Below the pieces are notes generated by a model. The model saw only the letters and a program-made list of their open reading frames with translations. It had not been told where the DNA came from and did not search any database. The position numbers and the translations under genes are program-made. Below, piece after piece: positions 1 through 8,062 of a DNA stretch of 64,000 nt; within the stretch, counting starts at the first letter, position 1, and each line of letters starts with the position of its first letter. Location: assembly GCA_022843955.1 (NCBI GenBank), contig JALHMQ010000002.1, forward strand, positions 271,987 to 335,986, given 5' to 3'. This stretch comes from Burkholderiaceae bacterium (GTDB lineage Bacteria > Pseudomonadota > Gammaproteobacteria > Burkholderiales > Burkholderiaceae_F).

Positions 1-121
1 TCCGCGAATGCAGCGGCGCGCACCGAGCGGCGCAGCGTGGCACGCGAGGCTGTCGCTGCTTGGCAACGGCGAGGTGCGCTGACGCCTGGCGCCAGCACCT
101 GCGATAAAGCCAACACTCCCC

Positions 122-146
122 GCGCGGTGGCCCTGCCACCACGCGC
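122..146 (-). terminator. Hairpin after the exported-protein operon, possible terminator
   Basis: The arms GCGCG-GTGG and CCAC-CACGCGC can pair around a CCCTG loop, with a two-base bulge. The hairpin lies about 10 bases past the stop of the last operon gene. There is no clear T-run, so intrinsic termination is uncertain. It may instead protect the transcript 3' end. Confidence 0.3.
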
Positions 147-156
147 ACGGGAGCAG

Positions 157-1377
157 TCACTGGATCCGCAGCACCTCGGTCAAGCTGGCGGCTGCCGTGT
201 CGACATAGCGCAGGCTGATCTGCGTGGGGCCGAGGACCTCCAGGTAGCGGTTGCCCACGCTCACTGCACCGGCCCGCGCCAGCGGCACCGCGTTGAGCAC
301 AAAGCGCCCCGGGCTGGTCTCCCGCAGCAGCAGGACTTCGCGATCGCCTTGCGCAGTCGTCGCTTCGATGCGCACGTTGCCCTGTCCGGCGCGCGCGGCG
401 TCGCGCAACTCCAAGGGCAGCGGCACCGGCACGCAGGGCGGCAGGGGCAGGCCGGGGGCGGTGACGGTGACCGTCACGATGCCGGTGATGAGCGTGGTGC
501 GCAGCGCACCGCTGGCCACGTCGACGAAGCTGAACGGAGCGCTCACCGATCCGCCCGCCGTCACCGCAAACGGCCCCGCGACCGGGCCCGCGGCGGTGCC
601 GGTCAGCGCGACCGTCACCGGGACGCTGACCGGGCCGGCCGCTATCGCCGTAGGCGTCAGCGGCAGCACGGCGCCGGAAAACCCGACCGAGACCGGCACG
701 CTGCCGAGCCGCGCGCCCATCACCGTTCCACTCAACGTGCCGGTGGCGCCGATCAGGCTTGCCGGCACCGTGAGCACCCCACTGGCGGTGCCGGACACCG
801 GCCCGGTGACCGGCGGCGGTGCCACCACCGGGCACGTTTGCGGCAGCGCCGCCAACGCCACGACGACGGCGCCAACGCGCAGCTGCGCGCGCCGGTCACG
901 CGGACCAATGAACGGGTTGTCGCCCTGGATTGCGCTGATCTGCCAGCGCTGATCCTCGCGTTTGAGAAGCAGCGTCACCTGGCCCTCGCTGGCCTCCGGC
1001 GCGAGTCCCGCCGGATCGAGCCAGCGCTTCTCCCAGCGGGTCTGGATCACCGCCAGCTCGGGGGACGCGGTCAGCTGCGTATCGGTGAAGCGCAGGCGCG
1101 GCAGGCGCCGGGCTGCAGCGTCGAACAGCAGCGCATCGCGCAACGCCTGCAGGCCCAGGGTCGACGGCGCGAAGCCGCGGTCGACCGCGGCCAGATCGCC
1201 GCGCTCGTAGGCGGCGATCAGCTGCTCGAACTGCTGCCACACCTGCTCGGCATCCGCGCGCGTTGCGCGCTGCGCGATCGACGCGTCGCCATCGGCGCGG
1301 TCGGCTGCGTGCAGGCTCGCGGTCGGCACGAGCGTCGCCGTGGCGAGCAGCAGCACACGAAGTGCAATAGGCGCCAT
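157..1377 (-). CDS. Exported repetitive protein with N-terminal SnoaL-like region
   Basis: Not assigned to a named family. The chosen ATG overlaps the TGA of the upstream barrel gene by one base (TGATG), which suggests translational coupling, and gives 406 residues. A longer frame upstream runs inside the previous gene and is rejected. Residues 1-24 look like a Sec signal ending SLHA. Residues about 30-160 (VWQQFEQLIAAYERGD, then TLLLKREDQRWQISAI) resemble the NTF2/SnoaL-like fold used in periplasmic proteins. About residues 175-310 are a Pro/Gly/Val/Thr-rich stretch built of alternating short beta-like strands (PVTGPVSGT, GTLSGTVMG, PVSVPVTVALTG), which suggests a surface or adhesive segment. 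It is the last gene of a six-gene operon of mostly exported proteins. Family membership is inferred from composition only. Confidence 0.6.
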   Translation of the reverse strand: MAPIALRVLLLATATLVPTASLHAADRADGDASIAQRATRADAEQVWQQFEQLIAAYERGDLAAVDRGFAPSTLGLQALRDALLFDAAARRLPRLRFTDTQLTASPELAVIQTRWEKRWLDPAGLAPEASEGQVTLLLKREDQRWQISAIQGDNPFIGPRDRRAQLRVGAVVVALAALPQTCPVVAPPPVTGPVSGTASGVLTVPASLIGATGTLSGTVMGARLGSVPVSVGFSGAVLPLTPTAIAAGPVSVPVTVALTGTAAGPVAGPFAVTAGGSVSAPFSFVDVASGALRTTLITGIVTVTVTAPGLPLPPCVPVPLPLELRDAARAGQGNVRIEATTAQGDREVLLLRETSPGRFVLNAVPLARAGAVSVGNRYLEVLGPTQISLRYVDTAAASLTEVLRIQ

Positions 1378-3047
1378 CAGAACCTCCCCGTCATTCGCAG
1401 CCCGAGCTGCGTCGCGCGGAACTCCTGCTCGGCAGTCGTCGCGGTCGCCTGCTCGAGTCGCCCGAACACCGTTGCACTGATGCCCGGCTGCAACCACCAG
1501 GTGGCCTCGAGCGCACCCGTGGCCTGCGTGACCTCGATGCCGAAACCGTCCTGCCGCAGACGCGTGACGCTCGCCTGCGCGTCGATCGCCCAGACCGCCT
1601 CGCGCTGCAGTTGTGCGCTCAGCTGCAGCGTGTTGCCACGGTTCGCAAGTTCCGACATCTGCTGCTGCCGCTGCACGCCGAGCGACAGGTTGATGGTCGC
1701 GCCGAGCTCACGCGGGCCGGCGAAGCGCGCATAGCCGAGATTCAGGTTGGCCGAATCGGTGGTGTCGTCGAGCGACTCGGCCAGGTCGTTGCGCACAAGC
1801 AGGCGCGCCAGCGTCAGCCCGCTGCTCCAGCCGTGTTGCGCGAAGCTGAGGCCGGCGCTGTCGTGCCGTTGGCGGACTGCCGGCAGCAGGTCGCCCGCAT
1901 CCTGCCAGGCGCCGTAGCTGCGCAGTTGGAGCGCGAGGCCCTCGAACCGCCCTGCAAGCGACCAGGTACCACCGAGCGTCAGCGAGCGGCTGCGCTGTCG
2001 CGTCCAGAACGCCTGCGCCTGTTCATCGATCTGGCTGATCCACTGCGTACCCTGGCGCGCCTCGACGTTGACAGCGACTCCGGCGGTGAGCCGATGATCA
2101 ACGCCAATGTGCCCCTCGTCGCTGCCCGGCTCGGCGGCCGGTGCCAGTGCGGTGAAGCCGCGCTGCATCCGATGCAGGCCCAGGCGGACCGTGCCGTCGG
2201 CGTATTGCAAATGTCCGCCCAAGGTTGCCGCAGCACCCTTGCCGACACGATCCGCGCCGTACGAGCGGCTGCGCGCGTACTCGGCGTGCAGCGCTCGCTG
2301 TCGAGCCTCGTAGGCGAACCCGAGCGAACCCGCGCGACCGCGCAACGGTTGTCCGCCATCGATCTGCGGCAAGGCACCACTACGATCCTCGAACTGCTGC
2401 CAGGTGGCATAACCGCTCAAGCTGGGACTCAGTGCCAGTTCGAGCCGGGTGCCCGCACTGTCGCGCAGCGCCGAGGTGCGGACCACCTGTCCGCTCAGTT
2501 CCTCCCACGAGTTGGCCACGGTGCCAACCACCGCAGCGAGCCGTGCCGGACCGATCCCGATCTCGCCGAGCAGGCCGCGCAGGCCGGCAGCGTCGGTCAG
2601 TTTCGAGAAGCCGGGCTGGACGTCACCTGCCAGCCAGCTTTGGCTTCCGCCGGCCCATCCAAGTTGCATGGAGCCGAGTACGCCACGGCTGCGCGCATTG
2701 ACGCTGGGGTCGTTGCTTTGGGTGAATGCCGCGCTGTAATGCGCCTCACCGCGTGCCGCCGAGAAGCGACCGTCGGCTTGCAGCGCCAGCCGATACTGGT
2801 TGCCGCTGACGATGGCGGTGTTCACCACGCCGCCGCGCGCATCCGATCGGTAGCCGTCGAGCCGGGCCTCGATGAAGTTTGCGTCCGACTCGGTGCCGCG
2901 CGCCGCCTCCCAGCGCTCGCGAACCTCGTTGCTGCTCGCCAGCACGATGTTCTGCCCGTGCGCGACCCGCAGCGTCAGCAGCCCGACCAGCAGGGCGGCC
3001 CGCAAGACGCCTCTGCGCCAACGCTTGCGTGTCGCGCGCTGAGTCAC
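1377..3047 (-). CDS. Probable outer-membrane beta-barrel protein
   Basis: The product has 556 residues. A basic N-terminus and hydrophobic core (LRAALLVGLLTLRVAHG) form a Sec signal of about 31 residues. The rest lacks transmembrane helices. It consists of amphipathic strands with alternating aromatic and polar residues (SLGFAYEARQRALHAEY, ATVFGRLEQATA) and ends in Phe (LGLRMTGRF), the usual BAM-recognition signature of outer-membrane barrels. The start codon overlaps the preceding stop by four bases (ATGA), and the stop overlaps the next start. No porin, TonB-receptor or autotransporter signature was recognised. In context it could anchor or export the small exported proteins encoded with it, which is inference. 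Confidence 0.6.
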   Translation of the reverse strand: MTQRATRKRWRRGVLRAALLVGLLTLRVAHGQNIVLASSNEVRERWEAARGTESDANFIEARLDGYRSDARGGVVNTAIVSGNQYRLALQADGRFSAARGEAHYSAAFTQSNDPSVNARSRGVLGSMQLGWAGGSQSWLAGDVQPGFSKLTDAAGLRGLLGEIGIGPARLAAVVGTVANSWEELSGQVVRTSALRDSAGTRLELALSPSLSGYATWQQFEDRSGALPQIDGGQPLRGRAGSLGFAYEARQRALHAEYARSRSYGADRVGKGAAATLGGHLQYADGTVRLGLHRMQRGFTALAPAAEPGSDEGHIGVDHRLTAGVAVNVEARQGTQWISQIDEQAQAFWTRQRSRSLTLGGTWSLAGRFEGLALQLRSYGAWQDAGDLLPAVRQRHDSAGLSFAQHGWSSGLTLARLLVRNDLAESLDDTTDSANLNLGYARFAGPRELGATINLSLGVQRQQQMSELANRGNTLQLSAQLQREAVWAIDAQASVTRLRQDGFGIEVTQATGALEATWWLQPGISATVFGRLEQATATTAEQEFRATQLGLRMTGRF

Positions 3048-3427
3048 GGCTGGGTCGTCAAGTAAGCAATGCAGGCCTGGGTGCCCGCCGGCAACGGCAA
3101 TTGCATCGCGCGCCCCGCGTTGAGCGCGCCGGCGTCGGCTTGGACACGCGTCTGCGGACCATCGACTGGACCGAAAACCACCCAGTCGGTCGGACCTGGC
3201 AGCGCACTGCGCTTGGCGATCCCCAACGGGGACAACGTGGCGCCGGGGAGTTCGATCTTCGCGATCAGGACCGGTCCGCGGACGACGGTGCAGCTCAGAT
3301 CAAGATGCACCGGTGACCCGGCTGGATTGCGTCCCGCCTGCGCCGGCTTTGCTGCCCCGACTGCGACCGCGACGGCGATCCATGCCAGCGCGCCTCGCTG
3401 TCCGACGACAGCCAATGCACGGCGCAT
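3044..3427 (-). CDS. Small exported protein with GRNPAG motif (paralogue 2)
   Basis: The product has 127 residues with a Sec signal of about 30 residues ending KPAQA. The mature part opens with GRNPAG and then HLDLSC. A second Cys lies near the C-terminus (TQACIAYL), so one disulfide in the periplasm or at the surface is plausible. The start at 3427 has GAGGG six bases upstream. An ATG at 3457 would overlap the previous stop, but puts ten polar residues before the signal. It shares the layout GRNPAG, LDLSC, hydrophobic LLLPA/IELPG segment and terminal C with the gene just upstream, so the two look like an old duplication. Function unknown. Confidence 0.6.
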   Translation of the reverse strand: MRRALAVVGQRGALAWIAVAVAVGAAKPAQAGRNPAGSPVHLDLSCTVVRGPVLIAKIELPGATLSPLGIAKRSALPGPTDWVVFGPVDGPQTRVQADAGALNAGRAMQLPLPAGTQACIAYLTTQP

Positions 3428-3453
3428 TGGGTTGCCCTCATCCGCTCGACAGC

Positions 3454-3870
3454 TCACAGAGCCACCATCGTGGCCGTGCAGGTACGCGCACCGCCGGGTG
3501 CGGGCATCTTGACCTGGCGCCCAAGTTCATCGAGGTCGAACTTGCGTTGCACGCGCTGCGCCGGAAGCGGCCGGCCCGCCGCATCCTGCAGCTTGAATTC
3601 CACGCTGACCATCCTCCGCGACCCGACTTTCCGAGCGGCTGCGTCGCGCATCTTCTGAACTGCAGGCAGGAGCAGCCCGATGACCGCCTGGGAGCCATCG
3701 ATGCGGCAACTCAGGTCGAGGTTGGCTGCGTCGCCCGCGGGATTGCGGCCCGCCGGGTTGCGGCCACCAGGTTCAGTGCCGTCCGGGCTCAGCGCGGCCT
3801 GGGCGGCGCCGGCTGCGACGAATGCGAGTACAGCCAACAGGGAACGCGACCAGCGAGAGTTTCTTGACAT
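3454..3870 (-). CDS. Small exported protein with tandem GRNPAG motif (paralogue 1)
   Basis: The product has 138 residues. The start at 3870 is set by a perfect AGGAGG about six bases upstream, and a much longer open frame above it is ignored. A Sec signal (SRSLLAVLAFVAAGAAQA) is followed by GGRNPAGRNPAG and LDLSC. The C-terminus GARTCTATMVAL carries the second Cys. The middle contains VQKMRDAAARKVGSRR and FDLDELGRQVKMP. It lies eight bases after the preceding gene and 26 before its paralogue. No family is recognised. The repeated NPAG next to the mature N-terminus is the most distinctive feature. Confidence 0.6.
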   Translation of the reverse strand: MSRNSRWSRSLLAVLAFVAAGAAQAALSPDGTEPGGRNPAGRNPAGDAANLDLSCRIDGSQAVIGLLLPAVQKMRDAAARKVGSRRMVSVEFKLQDAAGRPLPAQRVQRKFDLDELGRQVKMPAPGGARTCTATMVAL

Positions 3871-3878
3871 ATGTCCTC

Positions 3879-4169
3879 CTAGGAATGAATTCGAATCGAT
3901 TGCACCGGTTCGTCTTCGAGCGCCACGTACACCAGCGGCTCGTTGCGCAGAAGATCCAGCAGCGCCGGCAGGCTCGACCGGTGCAGGAAGCCACTGCCGT
4001 GACTCAGGTCCGCGCTCACGCGCGGCAGCGGCACGCTGCGATCGTCGTCGAGGACCGCAATCTCGGCCAACGCGCCGCCGTCGTCGGACCACAGCAGCAG
4101 GCGCGTCATGCCGCCGCTGGCATCGAGCGACAGGCTGTAGCGCGCAACCACATGCAGCTTGCTGCTCAT
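3879..4169 (-). CDS. Small protein of unknown function, no signal peptide
   Basis: The product has 96 residues starting MSSKLHVVARYSL. The ATG overlaps the upstream TGA by four bases (ATGA), which decides the start. It lacks a hydrophobic leader, unlike its neighbours. It is rich in Leu and Asp, with short strand-like segments (MTRLLLWSDDGG, EIAVLDDDRS, PLVYVALED) and an aliphatic helix (LPALLDLLR). It may be a cytoplasmic partner or chaperone of the exported products, or may be exported without a classical signal. No known family recognised. Confidence 0.5.
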   Translation of the reverse strand: MSSKLHVVARYSLSLDASGGMTRLLLWSDDGGALAEIAVLDDDRSVPLPRVSADLSHGSGFLHRSSLPALLDLLRNEPLVYVALEDEPVQSIRIHS

Positions 4170-4450
4170 GACGTGGCTCGTGCCGTCGACGGTTGACGCA
4201 CAAGTGCGTGTGATCTGCCTGTGAAACACACGTGCGCTTCGCTCGTGGGCACGCGGGTGACCTGCTGGCCGCGGACCGCGGCGATCGGCGCCTTGCTGGC
4301 GGACTGGCCGTCCACGTTCATGCCGACTTCGACCGGTGCAAGCGCGATGTCGGATGCCTGCCGAGCCAGGCTGGCCCGCGCGCTTTCGGCTGCGCACGAC
4401 GCTGCCCATGCCACCAAGGCAGTGCTCAGCAACAACTGTCGGGTGTTCAT
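4166..4450 (-). CDS. Small exported protein, first gene of the operon
   Basis: The product has 94 residues. The leader MNTRQLLLSTALVAWAASC is a Sec signal. The Cys after AAS gives a weak lipobox, so this may be a lipoprotein, though the -3 residue is not the usual Leu. The mature part has no recognisable domain. It heads the six-gene minus-strand operon, and its stop overlaps the next start by four bases. A 49-bp repeat shared with another exported-protein gene lies 34 bases upstream and is the best candidate for the control region. Confidence 0.5.
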   Translation of the reverse strand: MNTRQLLLSTALVAWAASCAAESARASLARQASDIALAPVEVGMNVDGQSASKAPIAAVRGQQVTRVPTSEAHVCFTGRSHALVRQPSTARATS

Positions 4451-4484
4451 CGAAGGACCTGCCTCGGTTCAAGAGAGTGGAGGA

Positions 4485-4533
4485 ACCTTAGCCACGGCGA
4501 TCCTGCGGATCTCCTACCGATCGGCAAATCGGC
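4485..4533 (-). repeat. 49-bp repeat copy A, upstream of exported-protein operon
   Basis: It matches the sequence at 5765-5813 at 43 of 49 positions by eye, in the same orientation. Read with the genes, it contains GATC three times at offsets 0, 11 and 20, and ends GCTAAGGT. It lies 34 bases before the first operon start. Spaced short direct repeats are typical of sites bound by SARP/BTAD regulators, and one such gene is nearby. A regulatory role is inference. Confidence 0.5.
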
Positions 4534-5058
4534 AGGCAATCCGTGCTGCCGACCGTTCGGACCGGGCGCCCGTTCTCAGCGCAGTGCGCAACGCGTCTGC
4601 GGGTCGTCCCAAACGAGGGCTGAGCTGCTTTGAGCGCTGGTTCACGCAAACCGCCACGCGATCAGCGCCAGATCGGCACAGGCGAGCCGGCAGCGGACAG
4701 CAGTCCGTGAGAGTTTCTGGTCGGGTGTCGGGGCAAGACGCTGGATCAGCTTGAGTGCACGACTGTGGCCTGTGTCAGGCACCTGTCCAGCCAGGCGAGC
4801 AGGTGCCGTGTACACACCCGACGCACCCTGCAGCGCCACGCTCGCGGGCCGGCGGCTGTGCGGCACGTCAGCGTCGTCGGCAACCTGATCGTCCCGAGCG
4901 CGGCAGCCATGTCTATCCAGGAGATCGGCACACCGTTGCGCAGGGCCACACCGCGCTGGGTCATGCCGATCTCGTTCCTCAGTCGATCCGCCGGACGGGA
5001 TGGCGGTCCTCAATCTGCAGGGCGTCGATCGCGACGAATCGGCGCCGAGTCTCCCGAC
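4534..5058. other. Intergenic stretch with no supported gene
   Basis: About 525 bases lie between repeat copy A and the next gene. Short open frames occur on both strands, for example a 72-codon one at 4746-4964 minus. None has a convincing ribosome site, signal or family resemblance. The region could hold gene remnants. I see no clear RNA gene or terminator. Confidence 0.4.
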
Positions 5059-5544
5059 TCACTCCACCCATTTGGCATGGCATTCGTCGCCCGCCTCGAC
5101 CACGTCTGCGCCGCCCGCCACGGAAGCGTAGAAGCAGACCGCATAGGGACCCAAGTCCCAGATGGACTTCTGCACGCCGGGGTTGGCAGCCTTGAAGCCC
5201 AAGCGCTGCGGCGGCGGCAGTCTCATGTACTGCTTGATCAACTGGTCCTGCTGTACGGTCCGCGGTTTGTGGGTGGCTGCGAGTTGCTGATACTTCGTCG
5301 CCTTCTGCTCGTCGGCAGGGCTGCGCTTGCTGCTGAGACTGGTGCCGCCCGGCTTGCGGGCTTCGCCAGTTGGACGGCTGCCGATCTTCAGGCACGCCTC
5401 GGCGTCGGATTCGGTACCGGACGCCGGCACGGTGCGGCCGCTGGTGCACTTCACTTCGCGAACCGTGTCGGCATATGCGGAGGCGCCACACAGGCCGAAG
5501 GCCGCGATCGCCAAGGCGATTGTCTTGATGGGACTGAACTTCAT
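5059..5544 (-). CDS. Exported hypothetical protein
   Basis: The product has 161 residues with a Sec signal (KTIALAIAAFGLCGASAYA). The mature protein has Cys residues at VKCTSG, EACLK, VCFYAS and DECHA, enough for two disulfides. The centre is Gln/Lys-rich (DEQKATKYQQLAATHK) and probably helical. No domain recognised. It stands alone between the BTAD regulator and the six-gene exported-protein operon on the same strand. Repeat copy B lies about 220 bases upstream, so it may share control with that operon. Confidence 0.6.
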   Translation of the reverse strand: MKFSPIKTIALAIAAFGLCGASAYADTVREVKCTSGRTVPASGTESDAEACLKIGSRPTGEARKPGGTSLSSKRSPADEQKATKYQQLAATHKPRTVQQDQLIKQYMRLPPPQRLGFKAANPGVQKSIWDLGPYAVCFYASVAGGADVVEAGDECHAKWVE

Positions 5545-5764
5545 GGTTCTCTCCGGGGTGTTGAGTGATCGGGCTTAACGGACTCGAGCCTGGGTTTCGC
5601 GACCCATTTGCCCGTCGATGGACTTGAATCAGCCGGCAGGCACGTCTCTGCACGGCGTGTTCGCGCCTGCAGACCCGATGGCGGGTCGTGATGTTGTTTC
5701 TTGGATCTGCCGCGTGCGGCATTCGCGCTGCGGGGTCCCTCCATGTCGGCTGAAGACAGGGGGC

Positions 5765-5813
5765 ACCTTAGCGATGGCGATCTTGCTGATCTCCTACCGA
5801 TCGACAAACCGGC
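5765..5813 (-). repeat. 49-bp repeat copy B
   Basis: This is the second copy of the element at 4485-4533, with six differences, same orientation. It sits between the stop of the BTAD regulator gene (5834) and the exported hypothetical starting at 5544. The three GATC words and the TAAGGT end are kept. The rest of 5545-5833 shows nothing recognisable. Confidence 0.5.
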
Positions 5814-5833
5814 GCATGCCGGTAGCACGCTCG

Positions 5834-8050
5834 CTAGGACTGGCCGATCTCCCGCGCGAGACGCTCGGTCTCGGCGCTTGGCGCCAAGCCAAGCATGATC
5901 GACAGCATGTCGCGGCAACGCCGGTACGAGCGCAGCGCCTCTGCCGGCTGGCCGAGCGACAGGTGGAGTTGCATCAGACGCCGGTACAGCGACTCGGCGA
6001 TCGGATCGGCGTCGGTGGCGCGCTCGTACAGCGAGATCGTGTCGGCGCCCGCACCGACCGCTTCGAGCAGCCGGCCGAGTCGATCGACGCTACCGATGAA
6101 ACGTGCGCGCAGCCGCTCGCGCGCCTCGATCACCCAGGGCGCCTCGTCGTGTTCGAGAAAAGGTGCTCGGTAAAGCGCCAGCAGTTCTCGCGCGAGGTCG
6201 TCGAGTTCGGCCAGCGCCGTGCCGGATCCTGCTGCTTCGATCCGGCCCGCGACGATGTGCAGTGCCACCACGTCGCTCCAGACCTGGCCGGGCGCCAGAC
6301 CGAGGTTGCCACCATCGAGCTGCACGATCTCGATGGCGCCGGTCAGGCGCCGCAGCCGCAGCAATGCGGCGTCGAACGACTTGCGCGCTGAATCTCCTTC
6401 ACTGTCGGGCCACAGTGCATCGATCACGCGCGCCACCGGCAGCGACCGACCGCCGTTGGCGAGCAGCAGCTTCACCAGGTCGAGCGGCTTGTTCTGCGCT
6501 TTGCCCTCGAACCGCAGCGGTGCGCCATCGAGCTGCAGTGCAAAGCGCCCACATCCGAAGACGTGCGCGGGCCAAGGCCAGACGCGCAGCGCCGGATCCG
6601 GGCAGCGCAGGCCGCGACGCTTGATGAGCGCACTGACGTAGTCGCGCTGCAGGCCGCAGCGCAGCGCCCGCGCCGCCAGCTGCGCCATCACCTGCGGCAA
6701 CCACCACGCCGAGGTCGACCAGTATTGCTCGTGCGCACCAATGTCCAGCGCGTGCTCCAGTGCGCGGTCGCCGTCGGCCTGAGCGTCGGCCTCGTAGCAG
6801 CAGGCCGCGAGCAGGGCATGGCAGCTGAACCGCAGCAGGCCGGCACCGATCTGCTCACCGATCGCAAGCGCGGCGCTCAGCTCGGTCGCCGCCGCCTCGA
6901 TCTGGCCAGCGCAGAACAGCACCTGCGCCAGGCTCACGCGATGCACGGCGGTGCGATACGCGCCTCCGATCTCCAGCGAATTCGTCAGCGTGGTCCGCGC
7001 GTACTCGAGCGCTGTCTTCGTCTGCCCGCGCAGCAGCGCCAGTCCGGTCAGCGCGTACCAGTAGTGAGTCTGGTCGCCGGGCGTGCCCACCTCGATGAAC
7101 GCGCGCATGCCCTCGAGATGCTGCGCGGCTCGCTCCGCATCGAGCGCAGACAGCGCGAGCGCCGCGCCCTTGGCGTGCAGCGCATAGGCCTGATTGTGGC
7201 AACCCTCGGCATCGCACAGGGCGAGACCGGCCGCGACCGCATCCAGTCCCGGTGCATGGTCGGCGACGAAGCGTGCGTGCGTGGCCGCGCTCTGGTACCA
7301 GTGAATCGCCTCGATCGGCTTCAAGCCGCTGTCGGCCACGCTGCTGCGCACCGCATCGATGATGGCGCCGGCCTTGGCGAAGTTGCCGTGCCAGATGAAG
7401 TACTGCACCAGGAAATTCGCCAGACGCAGCCGATGTAGGCCGCGCGGCACCTTGCGCATCAGCAACTCGCCACGCTGCACCCAAGCCGCCAGCAGCGGAT
7501 GCGCCTGGTCGCGCAGGATGATGCTGATGCCGCAGGCCATCACCTGGATCTCGACCTCGACCCCGGGCCATGGGCGGTCCTCGCGCGCCAGGAGTGACTG
7601 CAGTCGAGTGATCCACGCATCGAGGGGCTCCAGGCTTTCCTCGTCATCGTGGAACGTCTCGATCACGGCCGCACAGCACAGCAACTCGCCCCAGCGCTCG
7701 CCGCACCCGGCGAACGCCTCGCTGGCAGCCTCCAGCTGGACACGCGCCAGCGCGGGCGCGACACTGGCCGCGCGCAGCACGCTCCAGTAGGCGACCCAGG
7801 GAAAGCGGCGCGCTTCTTCGCTGCCGACGATAGGCGGTAGTGCCAGCGTCGGCCAGGCCTCCGGATGGGCCATCAGCGACCAGGTCGACTGCGCCAAGAC
7901 CGCCTGGGTCTGCGCCAGTCCAGCCGCCGCGTCGGTGCCAGACGAAACGCCGCGGGCACGCTGGCGAGGCACCGGCGTCAGCCCTGCGGCCGCTTGGGGG
8001 GCTCGTGCGCGGCGCGCGCCATTGACGGTTTCATCCGGCGAGTCCGCCAT
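5834..8050 (-). CDS. BTAD-domain transcriptional activator with N-terminal helical repeats
   Basis: The product has 738 residues. Residues about 70-480 are all-alpha, TPR-like repeats (for example ALEYARTTLTNSLEIGGAY). Residues about 495-580 form an OmpR/PhoB-type winged helix (NKPLDLVKLLLANGG, then IDALWPDSEGDSARKSFD). Residues about 590-735 match the bacterial transcriptional activator domain (AEALRSYRRCRDML) of SARP regulators. SARPs usually carry the winged helix and BTAD first, so this order is reversed. No ATPase domain or Walker motif is seen. The start lies 12 bases after the aapP stop, so aap read-through is possible. A role in controlling the nearby exported-protein genes through the 49-bp repeats is inference. 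Confidence 0.8.
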   Translation of the reverse strand: MADSPDETVNGARRARAPQAAAGLTPVPRQRARGVSSGTDAAAGLAQTQAVLAQSTWSLMAHPEAWPTLALPPIVGSEEARRFPWVAYWSVLRAASVAPALARVQLEAASEAFAGCGERWGELLCCAAVIETFHDDEESLEPLDAWITRLQSLLAREDRPWPGVEVEIQVMACGISIILRDQAHPLLAAWVQRGELLMRKVPRGLHRLRLANFLVQYFIWHGNFAKAGAIIDAVRSSVADSGLKPIEAIHWYQSAATHARFVADHAPGLDAVAAGLALCDAEGCHNQAYALHAKGAALALSALDAERAAQHLEGMRAFIEVGTPGDQTHYWYALTGLALLRGQTKTALEYARTTLTNSLEIGGAYRTAVHRVSLAQVLFCAGQIEAAATELSAALAIGEQIGAGLLRFSCHALLAACCYEADAQADGDRALEHALDIGAHEQYWSTSAWWLPQVMAQLAARALRCGLQRDYVSALIKRRGLRCPDPALRVWPWPAHVFGCGRFALQLDGAPLRFEGKAQNKPLDLVKLLLANGGRSLPVARVIDALWPDSEGDSARKSFDAALLRLRRLTGAIEIVQLDGGNLGLAPGQVWSDVVALHIVAGRIEAAGSGTALAELDDLARELLALYRAPFLEHDEAPWVIEARERLRARFIGSVDRLGRLLEAVGAGADTISLYERATDADPIAESLYRRLMQLHLSLGQPAEALRSYRRCRDMLSIMLGLAPSAETERLAREIGQS

Positions 8051-8062
8051 CGGCGACGCCGG

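Noticed and set aside
37..1734. 565-codon open frame on the plus strand
   Set aside because: Arg/Ala/Gln-rich translation with no domain. It is antisense to the exported protein and barrel genes, a usual effect of high GC.
4642..5013. Possible small gene in the gap after repeat copy A
   Set aside because: Neither of the overlapping minus-strand frames (4642-5013, 4746-4964) has a ribosome site, signal or family likeness.
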